From: Mucidula mucida
Taxonomy: Eukaryota > Basidiomycota > Agaricomycetes > Agaricales > Physalacriaceae
Direction of reading: 5' to 3'
NCBI GenBank assembly: GCA_015501055.1
Contig: JADNYV010000008.1
Location: 496,001 to 560,000 of the forward strand
DNA length: 64,000 nt
Positions within the stretch are counted from its first letter, which is position 1, and the number at the start of each line of letters is the position of its first letter. Below are positions 37,067 to 49,708 of the stretch, one piece after another. Position numbers and translations under genes: made by a program. The notes beneath the pieces were generated by a model. It saw only the letters and a program-made list of their open reading frames with translations, ran no database searches and was not told the origin of the DNA.

Positions 37067-38100
37067 GGGAGGGAGTCGAAGAGGGGGACGCGCGGAGTCT
37101 GTAACATCTGCGATACGAGTGTTTATACCTAATTCCGAATCTCGGATTCCCTGTGTATCCTTTAGTGTGTCCGAATGTGTATTCCCACTGAAGCATACAT
37201 GCAGTCACAGAATATTGATAGACCCGGGCGCTAGGCGTGGCATATCCCTGCACGCCACTAGATTGAAAGAAGCCGAGGAGCATACGCCCAGAATCAAACT
37301 TCAAACTTTCAGATCAACTCAACTCTCCGTCGGCTTTCCAAACCCATCAGGACCGGGCCATTGAATTGTAACCGCTCGGCATTCAATCCCTGTAGGCAAA
37401 TATGGATATCTCGAGGCTTGTTGCAAAGATGCGGAGAGGACGAGAGCTCAGCTAAACCTGTCATAACGTGAGTTATGCGATGTTCTGATGTAGAAACATG
37501 ATGGGGCGGAGATGAAAATGAGGACCGTATTACTTGCGTCAGTTACAAGTCAGGCTGACGAACAAGCTTGGAATGAGTTAGGTCACAAAACTGACCGTGG
37601 AAAATATCAGAGAGCAAGGTACAATCGTGTCTTGGCTGGCGGCACTCCTCGAAATGGCGTCGGCTTCCGCGAGGGCTCTTCGGCTGGGCGAAGAAGGGGA
37701 AGCTTCGGGGACTGAGTGGCAAGTTTCCATTGACAAAATTCACCTAAATTCAGCTAGTACGTTAAGACAACGAAACGCGGTGTAACTAGATTCAAGTAAA
37801 GCGCGCTCACGTATAGTTCGACCTGAATACACGTCGTCGTCGTCACGTTGAATGACTAGTGGGACGATTACTCCTTGGGGTTCCTAAGACTGATAGAATA
37901 GAACACGATACACTTTGAGTTCGGTGTCTCCCGCGAACGCATTCAATACTTGAACGTTGTGGTAGAGGGAATTGACCGTGTTTTGCCGGTCGGCAAATTA
38001 GCCAAAGACGCCGATGGCGATTGCCGAGAACAATGTGTGGGAAACTGGCAAGCAAATAGACAATCGCCCAACATTATAAAAATCCTACAGCGAAACATTG
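37067..38100. other. Intergenic, no gene recognised
   Basis: About 1 kb between the start of ligase copy 2 and the 3' end of the Pex8-like gene. Short open frames at 37512-37785 (+) and 37543-37743 (-) show no domain. It presumably contains the promoter of ligase copy 2. Confidence 0.5.
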
Positions 38101-40023
38101 TTACAATTGAGCGAGTGCGCGCTCTTCAAGTTCGTACTCCGCCTCAAGCCGTTTGCGGTTTTCGGCCCACCATCTGATCGCGAACGCCTTCTCCCTATCT
38201 CCTACTCGTTCTATCACCTCTTCTCCCAAGCGCTCAACTTCTGACTTGCCCTTAATAACCCTCCTTACCTCCTTGAGAATCCTACTAAGCATATCGACAC
38301 CACGTACGGCAGAGACGCTGGCAATCAACGCTAGGCGCAATCGGTGTGCTCTCGCATCGTCATCCCGGTATTTCTCAATCGCTCGAATCAACTCCTCCAC
38401 AGGGAACCAACCTATCGCGTTCTCCTGCCTGCAAGCGCTCTTCACCAGAGTCTGGAAGGCCAAACGCAGCTGGACTGTGTCTAATCCGTTCTCCGCCGAG
38501 TTCTCGACCAGGCAGGCGGAATACCAAGGCACCATCTTCGAAACCCACCCATCCATGTCTTCTCTTGACAGTACGGCGAGTACAACGGAATGCGCCGACT
38601 CATATGTTTCGCGATGTTCCGGCGAATTCAGATGTCCCTCGCATAACGCGAATACGTCACGTGGATCCTTGAGCACCGGTACAAGCTGTTCAGCGCAGGC
38701 CAGGATAAATGCCTTCTTGGCTAGATCGTCTTTAGGCGCCTTGCTCTGGGCCCGAAGTAGACCTGACACAAAGTCCTCTGCCTCGCCAGCGCGGGTACTT
38801 CCCGCAACAACATCAAGAGCAAGATAGACGGCTTTCTTCAATTCAACAAAATTGGATGAGGGCGTGATGCCGCCGAATTGTTGAATAACAAAGGATAAAT
38901 GCCCCAAGGCTCGGAGTGCAGTAAGGCCGAGCGGCGCAGGGCATGTAGTGACGTAGATTGCAGCGGACAATACGGATTCAGAAATCATGATTGTGGAGAA
39001 GAGTAACGTTTTCAGGACCAGCCAGGTGCGTTGTGCATCGGCAGGCGTGGATAAGCGAATCCAATCCGTTTCGACTTGGGCGCATACCGCCTCTAAGGTT
39101 GAAAGTGTTTCCTGAGCTGTGAGGAGGCCGTCCCGGGGACGAGAGTCGAGAAGCACAGAGTGTGTCAGGCTGGACAGTTTGGACAGTGGTGCGACGGAAG
39201 CGAGAAGGGGGGAGTTCTGCAGGTAAATGAGGTAATGGGAAAGGTTAAGAAAATTCAACTCACTAGGGCGCTGGAAGATGTCAAAAAAGTGCCAGACGTG
39301 AACGCAGAGGATATTGTTGAGGTCAACAACCGCCCTAGTATGTCCAAGGGAAGAGCTTTGAGCTTGTCCTCCACAACCAAAGGGAGTGATTGCGAAGACA
39401 AGATCAAAGTAGCCGAAAGCAAATCGTCTAAAGTTGATTAGAATCAAACGTATGCATCGATAGAGTGTGGGCTTACGATCTCCCATGGGTTGGAATTCCT
39501 TCTCCCATTCACTAGAGCTTGCAGAAGACAGCTGAAACGATCTAAACAAGTCCATGACTTCCGCTAATGAAAGCACGACTTCGTTCTCCGCGGGCCCTTT
39601 TTGAGCACGTAGTTTTTCAAAATCGTTCATCCCCATCAATACGCCAGTTGAGCACGCCAACCTCATTATGGGCTGACCTCCCTGGAGACCGTTAATCAAG
39701 GCGCCAACCCATTGCCCGAGACGAGTGCGGGGGCCACGTGTAAACAGGGCTTTCGTCATAGAGCTCTCTTCCGCATCTTTGGTCAGCAAATCATACTTGA
39801 TGTGCACTGCATGGCGGAAGGCGGTCGACAAGGTGTCAAGCTTGGCAAATGTAAGCGGATGCGAGAGAAACAGTGGCGCAGATACAGCACTGGCTGCAAG
39901 GGGAGTAGGCAGCGGGGATAAGTGAGCTAAATGATGTGATAATGCGCCCTGAATGGTTTCGAAGCCAACCGAAGAGGTTGGTTGTTGGAGATGTGCCAAT
40001 AGGTTACTATACATACTCGTCAT
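38101..40023 (-). CDS. Probable peroxin Pex8-like protein
   Basis: A helical protein of about 600 residues starting MTSMYSNLLAHLQQPTSSVG at 40023 and ending LEERALAQL at 38101. The single open frame from 40146 hides two introns: one of 49 bp with donor GTAAGC near 39475, which changes frame into DLLSATLILSSQSLPLVVED, and one near 39224-39270 leading to NSPLLASVAPLSKLSSLTHS. Conserved features include YESAHSVVLAVLSREDMDGW, AACAEQLVPVLKDP-like text and ENGLDTVQLRLAFQTLVKSA. These resemble fungal Pex8, the intraperoxisomal peroxin that links docking and RING complexes, but this is recognition from memory of weakly conserved sequence. The terminal AQL is not a canonical PTS1. Confidence 0.55.
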   Translation of the reverse strand: MTSMYSNLLAHLQQPTSSVGFETIQGALSHHLAHLSPLPTPLAASAVSAPLFLSHPLTFAKLDTLSTAFRHAVHIKYDLLTKDAEESSMTKALFTRGPRTRLGQWVGALINGLQGGQPIMRLACSTGVLMGMNDFEKLRAQKGPAENEVVLSLAEVMDLFRSFQLSSASSSEWEKEFQPMGDRKPTLYRCIRLILINFRRFAFGYFDLVFAITPFGCGGQAQSSSLGHTRAVVDLNNILCVHVWHFFDIFQRPSELNFLNLSHYLIYLQNSPLLASVAPLSKLSSLTHSVLLDSRPRDGLLTAQETLSTLEAVCAQVETDWIRLSTPADAQRTWLVLKTLLFSTIMISESVLSAAIYVTTCPAPLGLTALRALGHLSFVIQQFGGITPSSNFVELKKAVYLALDVVAGSTRAGEAEDFVSGLLRAQSKAPKDDLAKKAFILACAEQLVPVLKDPRDVFALCEGHLNSPEHRETYESAHSVVLAVLSREDMDGWVSKMVPWYSACLVENSAENGLDTVQLRLAFQTLVKSACRQENAIGWFPVEELIRAIEKYRDDDARAHRLRLALIASVSAVRGVDMLSRILKEVRRVIKGKSEVERLGEEVIERVGDREKAFAIRWWAENRKRLEAEYELEERALAQL

Positions 40024-40841
40024 GGTGGGGCCGTCCAGGAAACCAGCAAACCACCAGAAGACGTTGTCGTCGTGGAGGTCAGTGATGACGAGGCGTACTA
40101 CTCGGAGTGTAACTCCGGGCTGATGGCGATCGGCGACGCGTCTCAAAGACGCGTCTACAGGTTGTCCTATTCACCAAGAACAGACCAAGGCAAGTCTAAA
40201 TCAGTCGACGGACCTTTGAGATGCGTTCAGTGATCGGGATGATTCGGGAACTGCGTCCAATAGGAATAATGACGAAAGACCAATAATAAGAATAGCGCAA
40301 AGGCGGGAGGAGTTTCAAAGCAGCGTGCTGACTTGACTTTGCGTTTGAGTGGGAAAGAGGGTACATACCGAATTGGTATTAGCAGCGTCGCAGCAAGTAA
40401 ACACTGACAACAAGATCAGTGAAGTACTACATCACCGAAAGCTGATGTTACCTGAACGTTGATGGGTGTCAGGACAAGGGAACAGGACTGTAACGACGTC
40501 TGGTATCGCGCATACCCGGTGGCTGAGAGGCATGGGAAGAAAGCCCTGCACGTGGTCTAGGGACGGACCTTCGACACCAAATGATAACCTCGTGGCGCCA
40601 CAGGAACGAAAAGCAAAAGACGAGGATAATAGGTAGCAGAAGGCGAAGGAATATTCAGCATATACGGGCATTCAAAGGTGCATTCCGGGCGTTTAGGACG
40701 GACAGAGAAAATGACGGGTGTTATTGATTATGGCGGTGATCGGGGTCTTGTACGGAAGTGTGATGACTCTGTAATAATACTCTCTTGCTCTGCCCAGCAA
40801 TGCCATTCTACTAAATCCCTCTCATAATTATCCTGCCGCCC
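40024..40841. other. Divergent intergenic region, no gene recognised
   Basis: About 0.8 kb between two divergent genes. An open frame at 40432-40671 (-) lacks any domain. Promoters for the Pex8-like gene and the membrane protein are expected here. Confidence 0.45.
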
Positions 40842-42305
40842 ATGCCATACCAAAATGCCCCCTGGCCAGCCCAGACACCCGCAGCAGCGCCTGGCTCGTC
40901 ATCGTCGTTGTCGCCATCCTCGTCATCGTCGTCCCGCCAACGACCACTGAAGCGGCGGCGCAGCTTTGGCATATCCCATGAGCTCACAAGGCGACAGGTG
41001 GTCGATGAGAGTGCAGTTGGTACGCCTTTTTTGCTTTCTTTCGACCGCGTATTGCTTACATCCGCGCAGAGCAAGCAGAATACAACTGTCAGGTCTTCTC
41101 CGGCAACGATGTGATAACCTGCTTTCCGACAGAGGATTCGGTCTTTCCCCAGCACCAATGGGCGACTGTCGTCTGTGCGTGCTCTGTTTCCTGTCGCCGT
41201 ATTGCTCGCTGAACGGGTATCAATCGCCTACAGGGAATTCTGGTCTGCCTCAATTCACGCAGACTAAATCTGTCAATGTCTATCTCTATCGCGCAGACTC
41301 GAGGGAACTGCTTCAGTCGTTTCTCAATCAACCGAATCCTTCCAACCAGGCGGGTTCGCTGACATCCCAAGTCGACGACGTGTGGTTTGGCGACGCCGGC
41401 GCCAACTGGAACGGTTCCAACCTCACATATACCTTTTACTGGGTCGTCACTCGAAACGACACTACAGACATCTCCGACGCATTCACCCAGTCGCACTTCA
41501 CTGCCATCCGTGAGTAATCTCCAAAAATATTTTACCCACCGTCATATCTGACTTTTTTTCTTCTCATTTCCCAGAAACGACGTACGCGGATTCTGTTCTT
41601 TCATCAATGGCCTCGACATCTGCCGCCGGTGCTTCGGCAACATCAAGTCCGTCACCTTCGGCGACAGCGTCTTCAACAACTGGCACCAATGGCGGTACCT
41701 CAGATGGAAACGGAAACGTCCAATCTGGCGGCGACGATTCCGGCTTCCCACATTGGGCCATCGCCGTAATTGTCGTTCTAGGCTTCCTTGCAATCGCCAC
41801 ATCATGCATACTCGCGTTTTTCATTTTGCGCCGGATACGCCGGCGAAACGCCGAGCTGGATTCCAACAGGAACTCGATGGGTTCTTCATCCCCGATGATG
41901 GCCCATGTGGGAAACGAGCCCGGGTCGCCGCTACTCGCCACTGCAGGTGCAGCTGGCATCGACAGGCACAGTTCCGTCGGTCATGGTCAGCGTCCACCGA
42001 GTATAGTTTCCCCAGATGGCGCCTCGACAGTATCCAGAACTGGAAGTGCAGGTGACACTGGTCCTTTCTCGGGTGCCGACGCGGCTATAATGGCGGATGC
42101 CTTCAGGAAGGCCTTGCGAAAACCCGACTTTGCGGGCGCGACAGTAGAAGAAGGCGACAGTCCGGACACACAACATGAGGGTGAACTTATAAATCGAGAA
42201 CTTGCGGATGAAGGACGGGACATACGGAGCGTTAGCTCTTCGAGAGGTGTACGGGTGGAAACATTAAGCGATAGTGGGGACACGATACATGATGATCATC
42301 GTTGA
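40842..42305 (+). CDS. Single-pass membrane protein with mucin-like stalk
   Basis: The assigned frame begins MPYQNAPWPAQTPAAAPGSS at 40842 and, after introns near 41020-41068 and 41174-41231, gives an extracellular-type domain: EYNCQVFSGNDVITCFPTED, VNVYLYRADSRELLQSF, VWFGDAGANWNGSNLTYTFY (N-glycosylation sites). A Ser/Thr-rich stalk, one transmembrane helix (HWAIAVIVVLGFLAIATSCI followed by basic RRIRRRN) and a cytosolic tail ending DTIHDDHR complete the protein. This architecture recurs in agaricomycetes as an uncharacterised family. A signal peptide is expected but is not in this frame; a hydrophobic stretch (AWLVIVVVAILVIVVPPTTT) is encoded in another frame around 40890-40950, so the N-terminus is doubtful. 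Confidence 0.7.
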
Positions 42306-43083
42306 CCTTGCTCTTCTCTTTCTCTTCCCGCATCTTGCGTCTGTCGCTTCTTCCCCTTTTCTTGGTCTGTTTGTCTCATGGGTTGTTCGTAGATTTCACC
42401 TTTCCTTTCCGCATCTCAATTCACCTTCCCATCTTCTGACATTATTACCATACCTATATTGTTAGCTCATGCACTTTGTGTTTTTATACATTCACCTCCG
42501 CCACCCTTGATACCGCCTTCCCTCATCTCACCAATCCCGGCACCTCTTGGCTCCCATTCACTACTTACTCTTGTGCCGTGTTTATGCCTTTTTCCCCCAC
42601 TTCGTACCGGACTTTTTGTTTTTAATTCACAAGCCGATTAGTACCTCTTTACTCTCTGTATGTTTTATACGTCGTACGCCGCTTTCTTCTTCTTACTGTT
42701 ACACCTCGTCTATCGCAGGCAGCGAAATTGCGTCCACTCCTTTAGCCCTTTCTTTCTTTCTCCACTGATAACAATTGCATCGTCAGACCTTCGCAATATA
42801 CCCATAGGTTATGATATCATTGATGAATGTAATGATGCCCGTTGGGTCCTGAGAGCCTTTCACAGGAGGTGTGGCGCGGTTTGACGGGCTGTCGTCGACC
42901 TATGCGTCATGGTTGACGTGCTCCGACGTCCCTGAGCGCCTTCAGATCAGCGCGTCTTGAATAGATGGAAAGGATTTTGGCGGGGTGGGGGAAGATCTGG
43001 TTGCGCTCACTTGCACGACAAATTTTCATGCATCCTGGCAAATTTCACAAGCAAGTTGACTCTATTATTTCTAAGTATGATAT
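42306..43083. other. Convergent intergenic region, T/C-rich
   Basis: A strongly pyrimidine-rich 3' region follows the membrane-protein gene. Open frames at 42459-42884 (+) are low-complexity translations of this tract. I see no gene or RNA here. Confidence 0.5.
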
Positions 43084-44386
<1,303 letters not shown>

Positions 44387-45298
44387 TGGTGTAGAGGCTT
44401 TGGTTTGAAACGACAAGTTAAGAAGGAATTATGTTGCAAGTCCAAGGACATTTCGACTGGATTATATATCTCGTGCGTATCCCTTTCTATAAAGGGGGGA
44501 CGCGTCGTCGTCCACTATTTGTGTGCTCTGATTACTGATATCCCGGAGGCTCTGGAGAATACGTCTCTCGGTTGGGCGGTCGATCCTCAACGAAGCTGAC
44601 TGAGCACGTTGATCAGTCAGACTACTCTGATGAGTTGCAAATGGAGTACCAAAACAGGAGAGCTGCATTCGTCTGCTGCATAATGGGAGTTGAATGAGAG
44701 TTTCAACGCGCTTCGCTGGTGTTACTTGTCAGCTGGCGACGTCTTGGTCGGTCGCCTTATAGCCTCGGTAGGCCTCAGGTTCAAGTCCTATCAAGTGGAA
44801 TACGGCAATTTGGATACGTAGTCGCTGGTATTGACTGGTGTACTGTATACCATTATTCAAACTTCATCAAATACCGAGCACGTACTGTAAAACTGATTGG
44901 TCCTGCAATTTATGGCTCTTAGTAGATATCGAGATGGGCTTCAAGATCTAACAAAGACATTGTTAACGAAAGATTTCACGAACATCGGCGTCAAGATTCA
45001 ACGACGAAAACAGAATAAAACGTCGCGTAATTCGGGCAATGTTGTTATATGCCTCTTGTCGCTCAGCTAAGGTTGTCAAGCACACCTTGTTCAAAGCTCG
45101 AAGTTCAATCACCCTTGGCCGAGAAGAAAATCGGATGATATGAGACATAGGCGCCTCTAAAGGTAGCTTACAGGACCAAGACGGTTCAACATGAGAAGGC
45201 ATACCATGGCACGTGCTTACCGTGATCGGACGTGATGGATTCACCGTCATCAAATGTGCATACGCGTTCTTCATCTTGAACCACCATCCTCTCTTGTA
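44387..45298. other. Divergent intergenic region, no gene recognised
   Basis: About 0.9 kb between divergent genes. A tRNA-like B-box (ggttcaagtcc near 44775) occurs but the surrounding stems do not pair, so it is not called. Open frames in this interval carry no domain. Confidence 0.45.
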
Positions 45299-47604
45299 AT
45301 GGAACCTGTCAAACTATATGTATACGACCTCAGCAATGGAATGGCGAAGTCACTCTCTCGCCAGCTCACTGGACGGCAGATAGACGGTATCTGGTATAGC
45401 ATGGAATCCTCTCGAACATTCTGCGGTCCCTTACACGACGACAGGCATACCTCAATTGTTGTATACGGAAAAGAGGTCTTCTATGGCCAGGGAATAGCCG
45501 TTACTGCGCCTGGAAGATCTCATGTATGTGCTAGACTACCCAGCAACTTGATCAATATTCACGCAGGATTAGCATGGATCGCCTCTCCAGATTGTAGATC
45601 TCGGAGAAACAGCGATAGACCAGGAAACGTTCCTCGAATACATAGAAGAATTGCGTGAGCACTACACTGCTGATAAAGTAGGCCTCTTGTTTTGTATTTA
45701 GAGTCAGACTAACGTTGAAGCAGTACCATTTACTAGGTCTTTCACATCTCAAGATTATTTCCCGGAGTATCTTACATTTGCCGCAGACTTCAACTGTAAC
45801 TCCTTTACGAACGATGTTGCTGGATTTCTTACTGGCAACTCCATCCCAGACTTTATCAAGGGTAGGTTACATCGGTCTTAGTTCAAACAACTCGTAATGT
45901 CTCGCAGATCTACCCACAGACTTCCTTTCTACTCCCTTTGGACAAGCCTTACGACCTACTATAGATTCTATGTACCGACGCCCATCAACTAATGTGACAC
46001 CAGCTCGCACACCTATGCCTTCGACGCCGGCACCGAACCCCGAACTGGCAGCCTCTATACTCGAAGCGGTTGCCAGCCAAGCCCAGCGCTCTACTACCGG
46101 ACTTTCTGCGACAGAAAGTCTGGCGGCCCCGCTCCATCCTTGCACAAACTCTGCCTCCCTCGCGAATCTCATCCGCACACACCGCGCCGTGGTTGCTAAC
46201 TTCTCGAATGTTGTGACCTGTGGGCCTTGTCGAATGATAGCTCCGGTCTACGAACAGCTAGCAAGGGATAAGGGCGTGAGGGTTGGGACGAATGGCGTAG
46301 GGGCAGTATTCACGAAGATTGACATGAGTACGCCTTCGGGCAATCAACTGGCCTCCCAGTTGGGAGTACGTGTTATGCCCACCTTCATGTTTTTCTTGGA
46401 TGGTAAAAAGGCGAGTCTCGGTGCACTTGCCTTTTCCCGGAGTGTTGACTATCGTATAGGTGTCCGAAATGAAGGGGCAGATCAGAATGAGCTTCGCAGC
46501 CAGATAGATTTACTCATTTTCCAGGCTTTCCCACGTGGGCAATATTGTCTTCTACCTCCACATGCGAGCTAACGTCGTCAATAGCTCATCCGCACACATC
46601 CTTATCGTTGCCGAGCGTTCAAGCGCTGTTACTTAAACCCATTCTTTTTACACAGGTACCAGGACTAGATGCTGTTGCGAACAAGCTCGCATCGTTCATT
46701 GACGCGGCGACCTGGCCGACCTCAGCTGAACTGACGCAATCACAAGTAAAGACCGCTCTAAAAGGCACGATTGTACCGTATCTGAAATCGCGGACGCCAC
46801 AAACGAATAAGCCGATGCCTACGGCTACCCCGGCCATACTTAGCTCATGGTCTAGTCTCACTTCAGTTTTGGCGAGCATACTACCACCCGAGTCTATATT
46901 CCCCTTGGTGGATATGTGGCGTCTCGGCTTTCTCGATTCCGCTGTTGGCACGTGGTCTGCCTCGAACGTCTCTGTTACCAATGAGCCTATTACGGTATTT
47001 TTATTCAAGGCAACGAGCTCTTCACCCCGAAATTACACGCTTACGCTAGTACGCCTACTAGCCAATGCGTTATCAACACCGATGCTTGCGCAGAGTATCA
47101 TTCGTGGTAGCAGCAAGCAGAGCTTCACATCCTTCCTGATACCGACGCTCTTGCATGATGATCCCACTGTGCGAACCTCCGCTGCGAGTCTTGCGTTCAA
47201 TGCCGCTGCCTTTATTCAAGCAGGACGCGCAGAGAAGATCCGGAATGGAGGTCGTGCGACCGCGGAGTACGAAGATGAGGATTGGGAGGTAGAGATGGTC
47301 AGTGCCATTCTAGAGGCCTTGGATCGCGAAAAGGACAGTGAAGACGTCGGTAAGCGAAACTGCTTCGACGTGTGTCATGTATGGTGCTCATCAAATCATA
47401 GTCCATCGCCTAACGGCCTCGCTGGCTTGTCTTTTGAGAGTTTCGCCCTTTTATGAGACGCAGCTCTCTTCGCTACTGGAGGTGTTGCAGGCACGCAGTG
47501 TTCTTCAAGGCAAATTAGTGAAAGGAGGTTGTGGTGCTGATGGCGTGAAGAAGGCGGAGGTGAGGAAGCTTGTCGAGGAGGTTGCCTTGAAGCTCTGTCC
47601 GTGA
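45299..47604 (+). CDS. PPPDE peptidase-thioredoxin-PUL domain protein
   Basis: Three domains are fused. N-terminal PPPDE (DeSI-like) thiol isopeptidase: MEPVKLYVYDLSNGMAKSLS, IDGIWHTSIVVYGKEVFYG (catalytic His) and HLLEFNCNSFTNDVAGFLTG (catalytic Cys). Thioredoxin-like domain: NFSNVVTCGPCRMIAPVYEQ with the CGPC pair, then VFTKIDM and VRVMPTFMFFLDGKK. C-terminal PUL domain (helical repeat that in Ufd3/PLAA binds Cdc48): about 46680-47604, with FPLVDMWRLGFLDSAVG, LVRLLANALSTPMLAQSI and TVRTSAASLAFNAAAFIQAG. The layout is known from fungal DUF862-TRX-PUL proteins. It suggests removal of ubiquitin/SUMO-like modifiers in a Cdc48-linked pathway. All short introns join in frame. Confidence 0.93.
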
Positions 47605-47959
47605 TAGATTATCATAAATGAGTGCTCAGTAAAGGGCTTAATGTATACTCGAGTACATATCTAGATATCAATAATGTTCATTCGTCTAGTGTGTCGATAT
47701 TTGAGCAACAAGGGTGTTCACGTCGACACTGAGCAGGATGAAATGTGTACACTTGAGAATCTTTCGTAGTCAGACGAAAGATGAAAAGAATTAATGCATA
47801 CGAACACATCAATGTCTATTCATCTTGTGTGCATGCAATGGTTCTTGTCTGAGGCCTTGATTTTCGAATATGTCGTGTTCACCTCGAAAATCTACGAGAG
47901 TTTATAATGCGAGTTTAAAGTAAGTACAGCTACAGATATATACAGACCGCGAAAGAAGC
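47605..47959. other. Convergent intergenic region
   Basis: 355 bp of AT-rich sequence between two convergent 3' ends. Nothing beyond presumed 3' UTRs is visible. Confidence 0.5.
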
Positions 47960-48856
47960 CTATTCATAGCTAGTATATATGGTTCGGGGAGGGACGCGGG
48001 GGTAATCTAGCGTACACGCGTTGTAACTCCTCTTCAAAGTTGAATTTGGGGAAGTCCCAAGAGCTGGACACTCGGGCGTGGAAGTGGTGACCTCCGACGA
48101 CCAATCAAACTGGAACTGGGCGTCCATATTCGCTCGCCTGGCGGGTTCCGCAACAAGAGTATCCATGCCTGGAGCAAGAGGTTTGACAGCGAGATCGGTG
48201 AGCTCCTCGATGAAATGCTCGATGCGTGAAGAGATCTGCTTGAGTTTGTCGAGCCGGGAAGTGATATGGCTAGCGACCAATGCTTCACTAGAACTGGAGG
48301 ATGACATCGAACGCGCGGAGGAGGTGGCATTCGAGGATGATGTCGATGAAGTCGAAGAGACGGTTCTTTCTTATCTTTGACGTAGAGAGCAGCAGCGCGT
48401 TCACGCTTCTCGTAGCCATGCTTGCGTTGACGATGGCGGATTCGCGACGATTGGCTAGATAAAACGAGCGGGCAGTGTTCGCAAGGCCAGGTAGTCTTCT
48501 CATGCCTGCAATCGTTGGTTAAATACTCATTCAATATTAGTGAAGCACTCACTTCGATTTAATATGGGCTGTCAAGTTTGCGACTGCCGGCTAGACACAG
48601 TACAACCTTCATACGGGCAGACATAACGCTAGAGCGGTGATTAGGATGAACAAGCAGATTAGAAATGGGCGTACTCTTTGGTAGTCACATCATGAATGTC
48701 CAGGTGGCGTTGAGATCGCGCTGGCGAGAAAAGGTGCGAGGGCAGAAGGAGCAGGTCTGAGCACACAAAAGAAAAGGGAGCGTTATGTCAGCGAAAGAGA
48801 ATAGAGACAATAGAGCCCAAAATGGGGAACGGACGGGAGGCGACACTTACAAACAT
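47960..48856 (-). CDS. C2H2 zinc-finger protein (several one-base frameshifts)
   Basis: Three C2H2 fingers can be read, but only by stepping between frames. Start MF at 48856 is followed by an intron and finger 1, CSFCPRTFSRQRDLN, which breaks before its first His (one base missing at 48706-48709) and resumes as HLDIHDVTTK. Finger 2, YVCPYEGCTVSSRQSQ, breaks again at 48573-48575 and resumes as TAHIKSK. Finger 3, CEHCPLVLSSQSSRIRHRQR with final KH, is intact. A further shift near 48362-48365 leads into a Ser-rich tail with a helix (HITSRLDKLKQISSRIEHFI) that ends at 47960. All His and Cys ligands are present in register once single bases are added, so this is probably a functional DNA-binding protein in a poorly read stretch. 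A true pseudogene is the alternative. Confidence 0.7.
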
Positions 48857-49708
48857 TGTCTATAGCAACAAGAGGGAGGGCGGGAGGCGGTAGACGCGTT
48901 TCGATAGACGGTCAAAGATGTGGGAGTTGGGGAAATCATGGCTGCTTGACTGCCTTTTTATATGGGTCGAATTCTCAGAGTTCAATAGATCAATTGGTTT
49001 GGATTCTTCCCGCATAAGTCTAGTGTTTGGCGCGTATTTGTCGAGTGGCGAAAGCAATCGTGTTTATTGCCCACTTTGGTAGGCCTTGAGGTGGTCCTTT
49101 GTTCAAGGGTCGAGGCTGTTTGATGTCATTGGTATGGCATACGGATATGGGAATTTCTGGCTGGTCTAATAGCAAGTCATCCTGGTTACAATAAGTGGGT
49201 AGCGGCCAGATAGGACTTGAATAGAGAGTTCAATGCAAACATATCCGTTTGTCCGAAGTGCAAAAAGCCAGTTCGAAATTCAAAGATAAATTTCAAGGCG
49301 CGTCTAGAGCTGTCATAAGGGCACTGAAATCACGGAAAATGAAGCTAGGCGCGACTTACATTCATGAACTTCCGTTGGGAAATTGCAATTTGTAGATGTG
49401 AATGAACCATCCAAACTGATTCCACGGGAATTCATGAGAGGCAAAAATTAGTCTGCAGTAGTGCTCGAGCAAGCTATATAAAGCGCTGCAAGTTTAGAAT
49501 GTTCACAATCCCAGAACGGAGTCCTTCGGGTGAAGAAGTTCAAGTTTTGCGCGCGTGACCGAAATCCAGGAGACCCGGAACAGTTCGGCCTGCTCCGAGT
49601 ACTGCCTATTGCAGTGCCCGACTCAGATTCTGCCATCCCCGACCACGAAATCACGACGCCTGCTCGATAATCCGCCGCACGGACCCCGCGCATCTGCGGG
49701 GCTGAGAT
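48857..49708. other. Divergent intergenic region, no gene recognised
   Basis: About 0.85 kb between the C2H2 gene and the mitochondrial carrier gene, both of which read outward. The open frame at 49448-49693 (-) has no domain and lies over the likely promoter of the carrier. Confidence 0.45.

Noticed and set aside
42459..42884. Hydrophobic short proteins after the membrane-protein gene
   Set aside because: They translate a pyrimidine-rich 3' tract; no conserved motif is present.
44720..44815. tRNA-like stretch with a perfect B-box ggttcaagtcc
   Set aside because: The T-stem pairs only three of five bases, no convincing anticodon stem or acceptor stem can be formed, and the A-box is poor.
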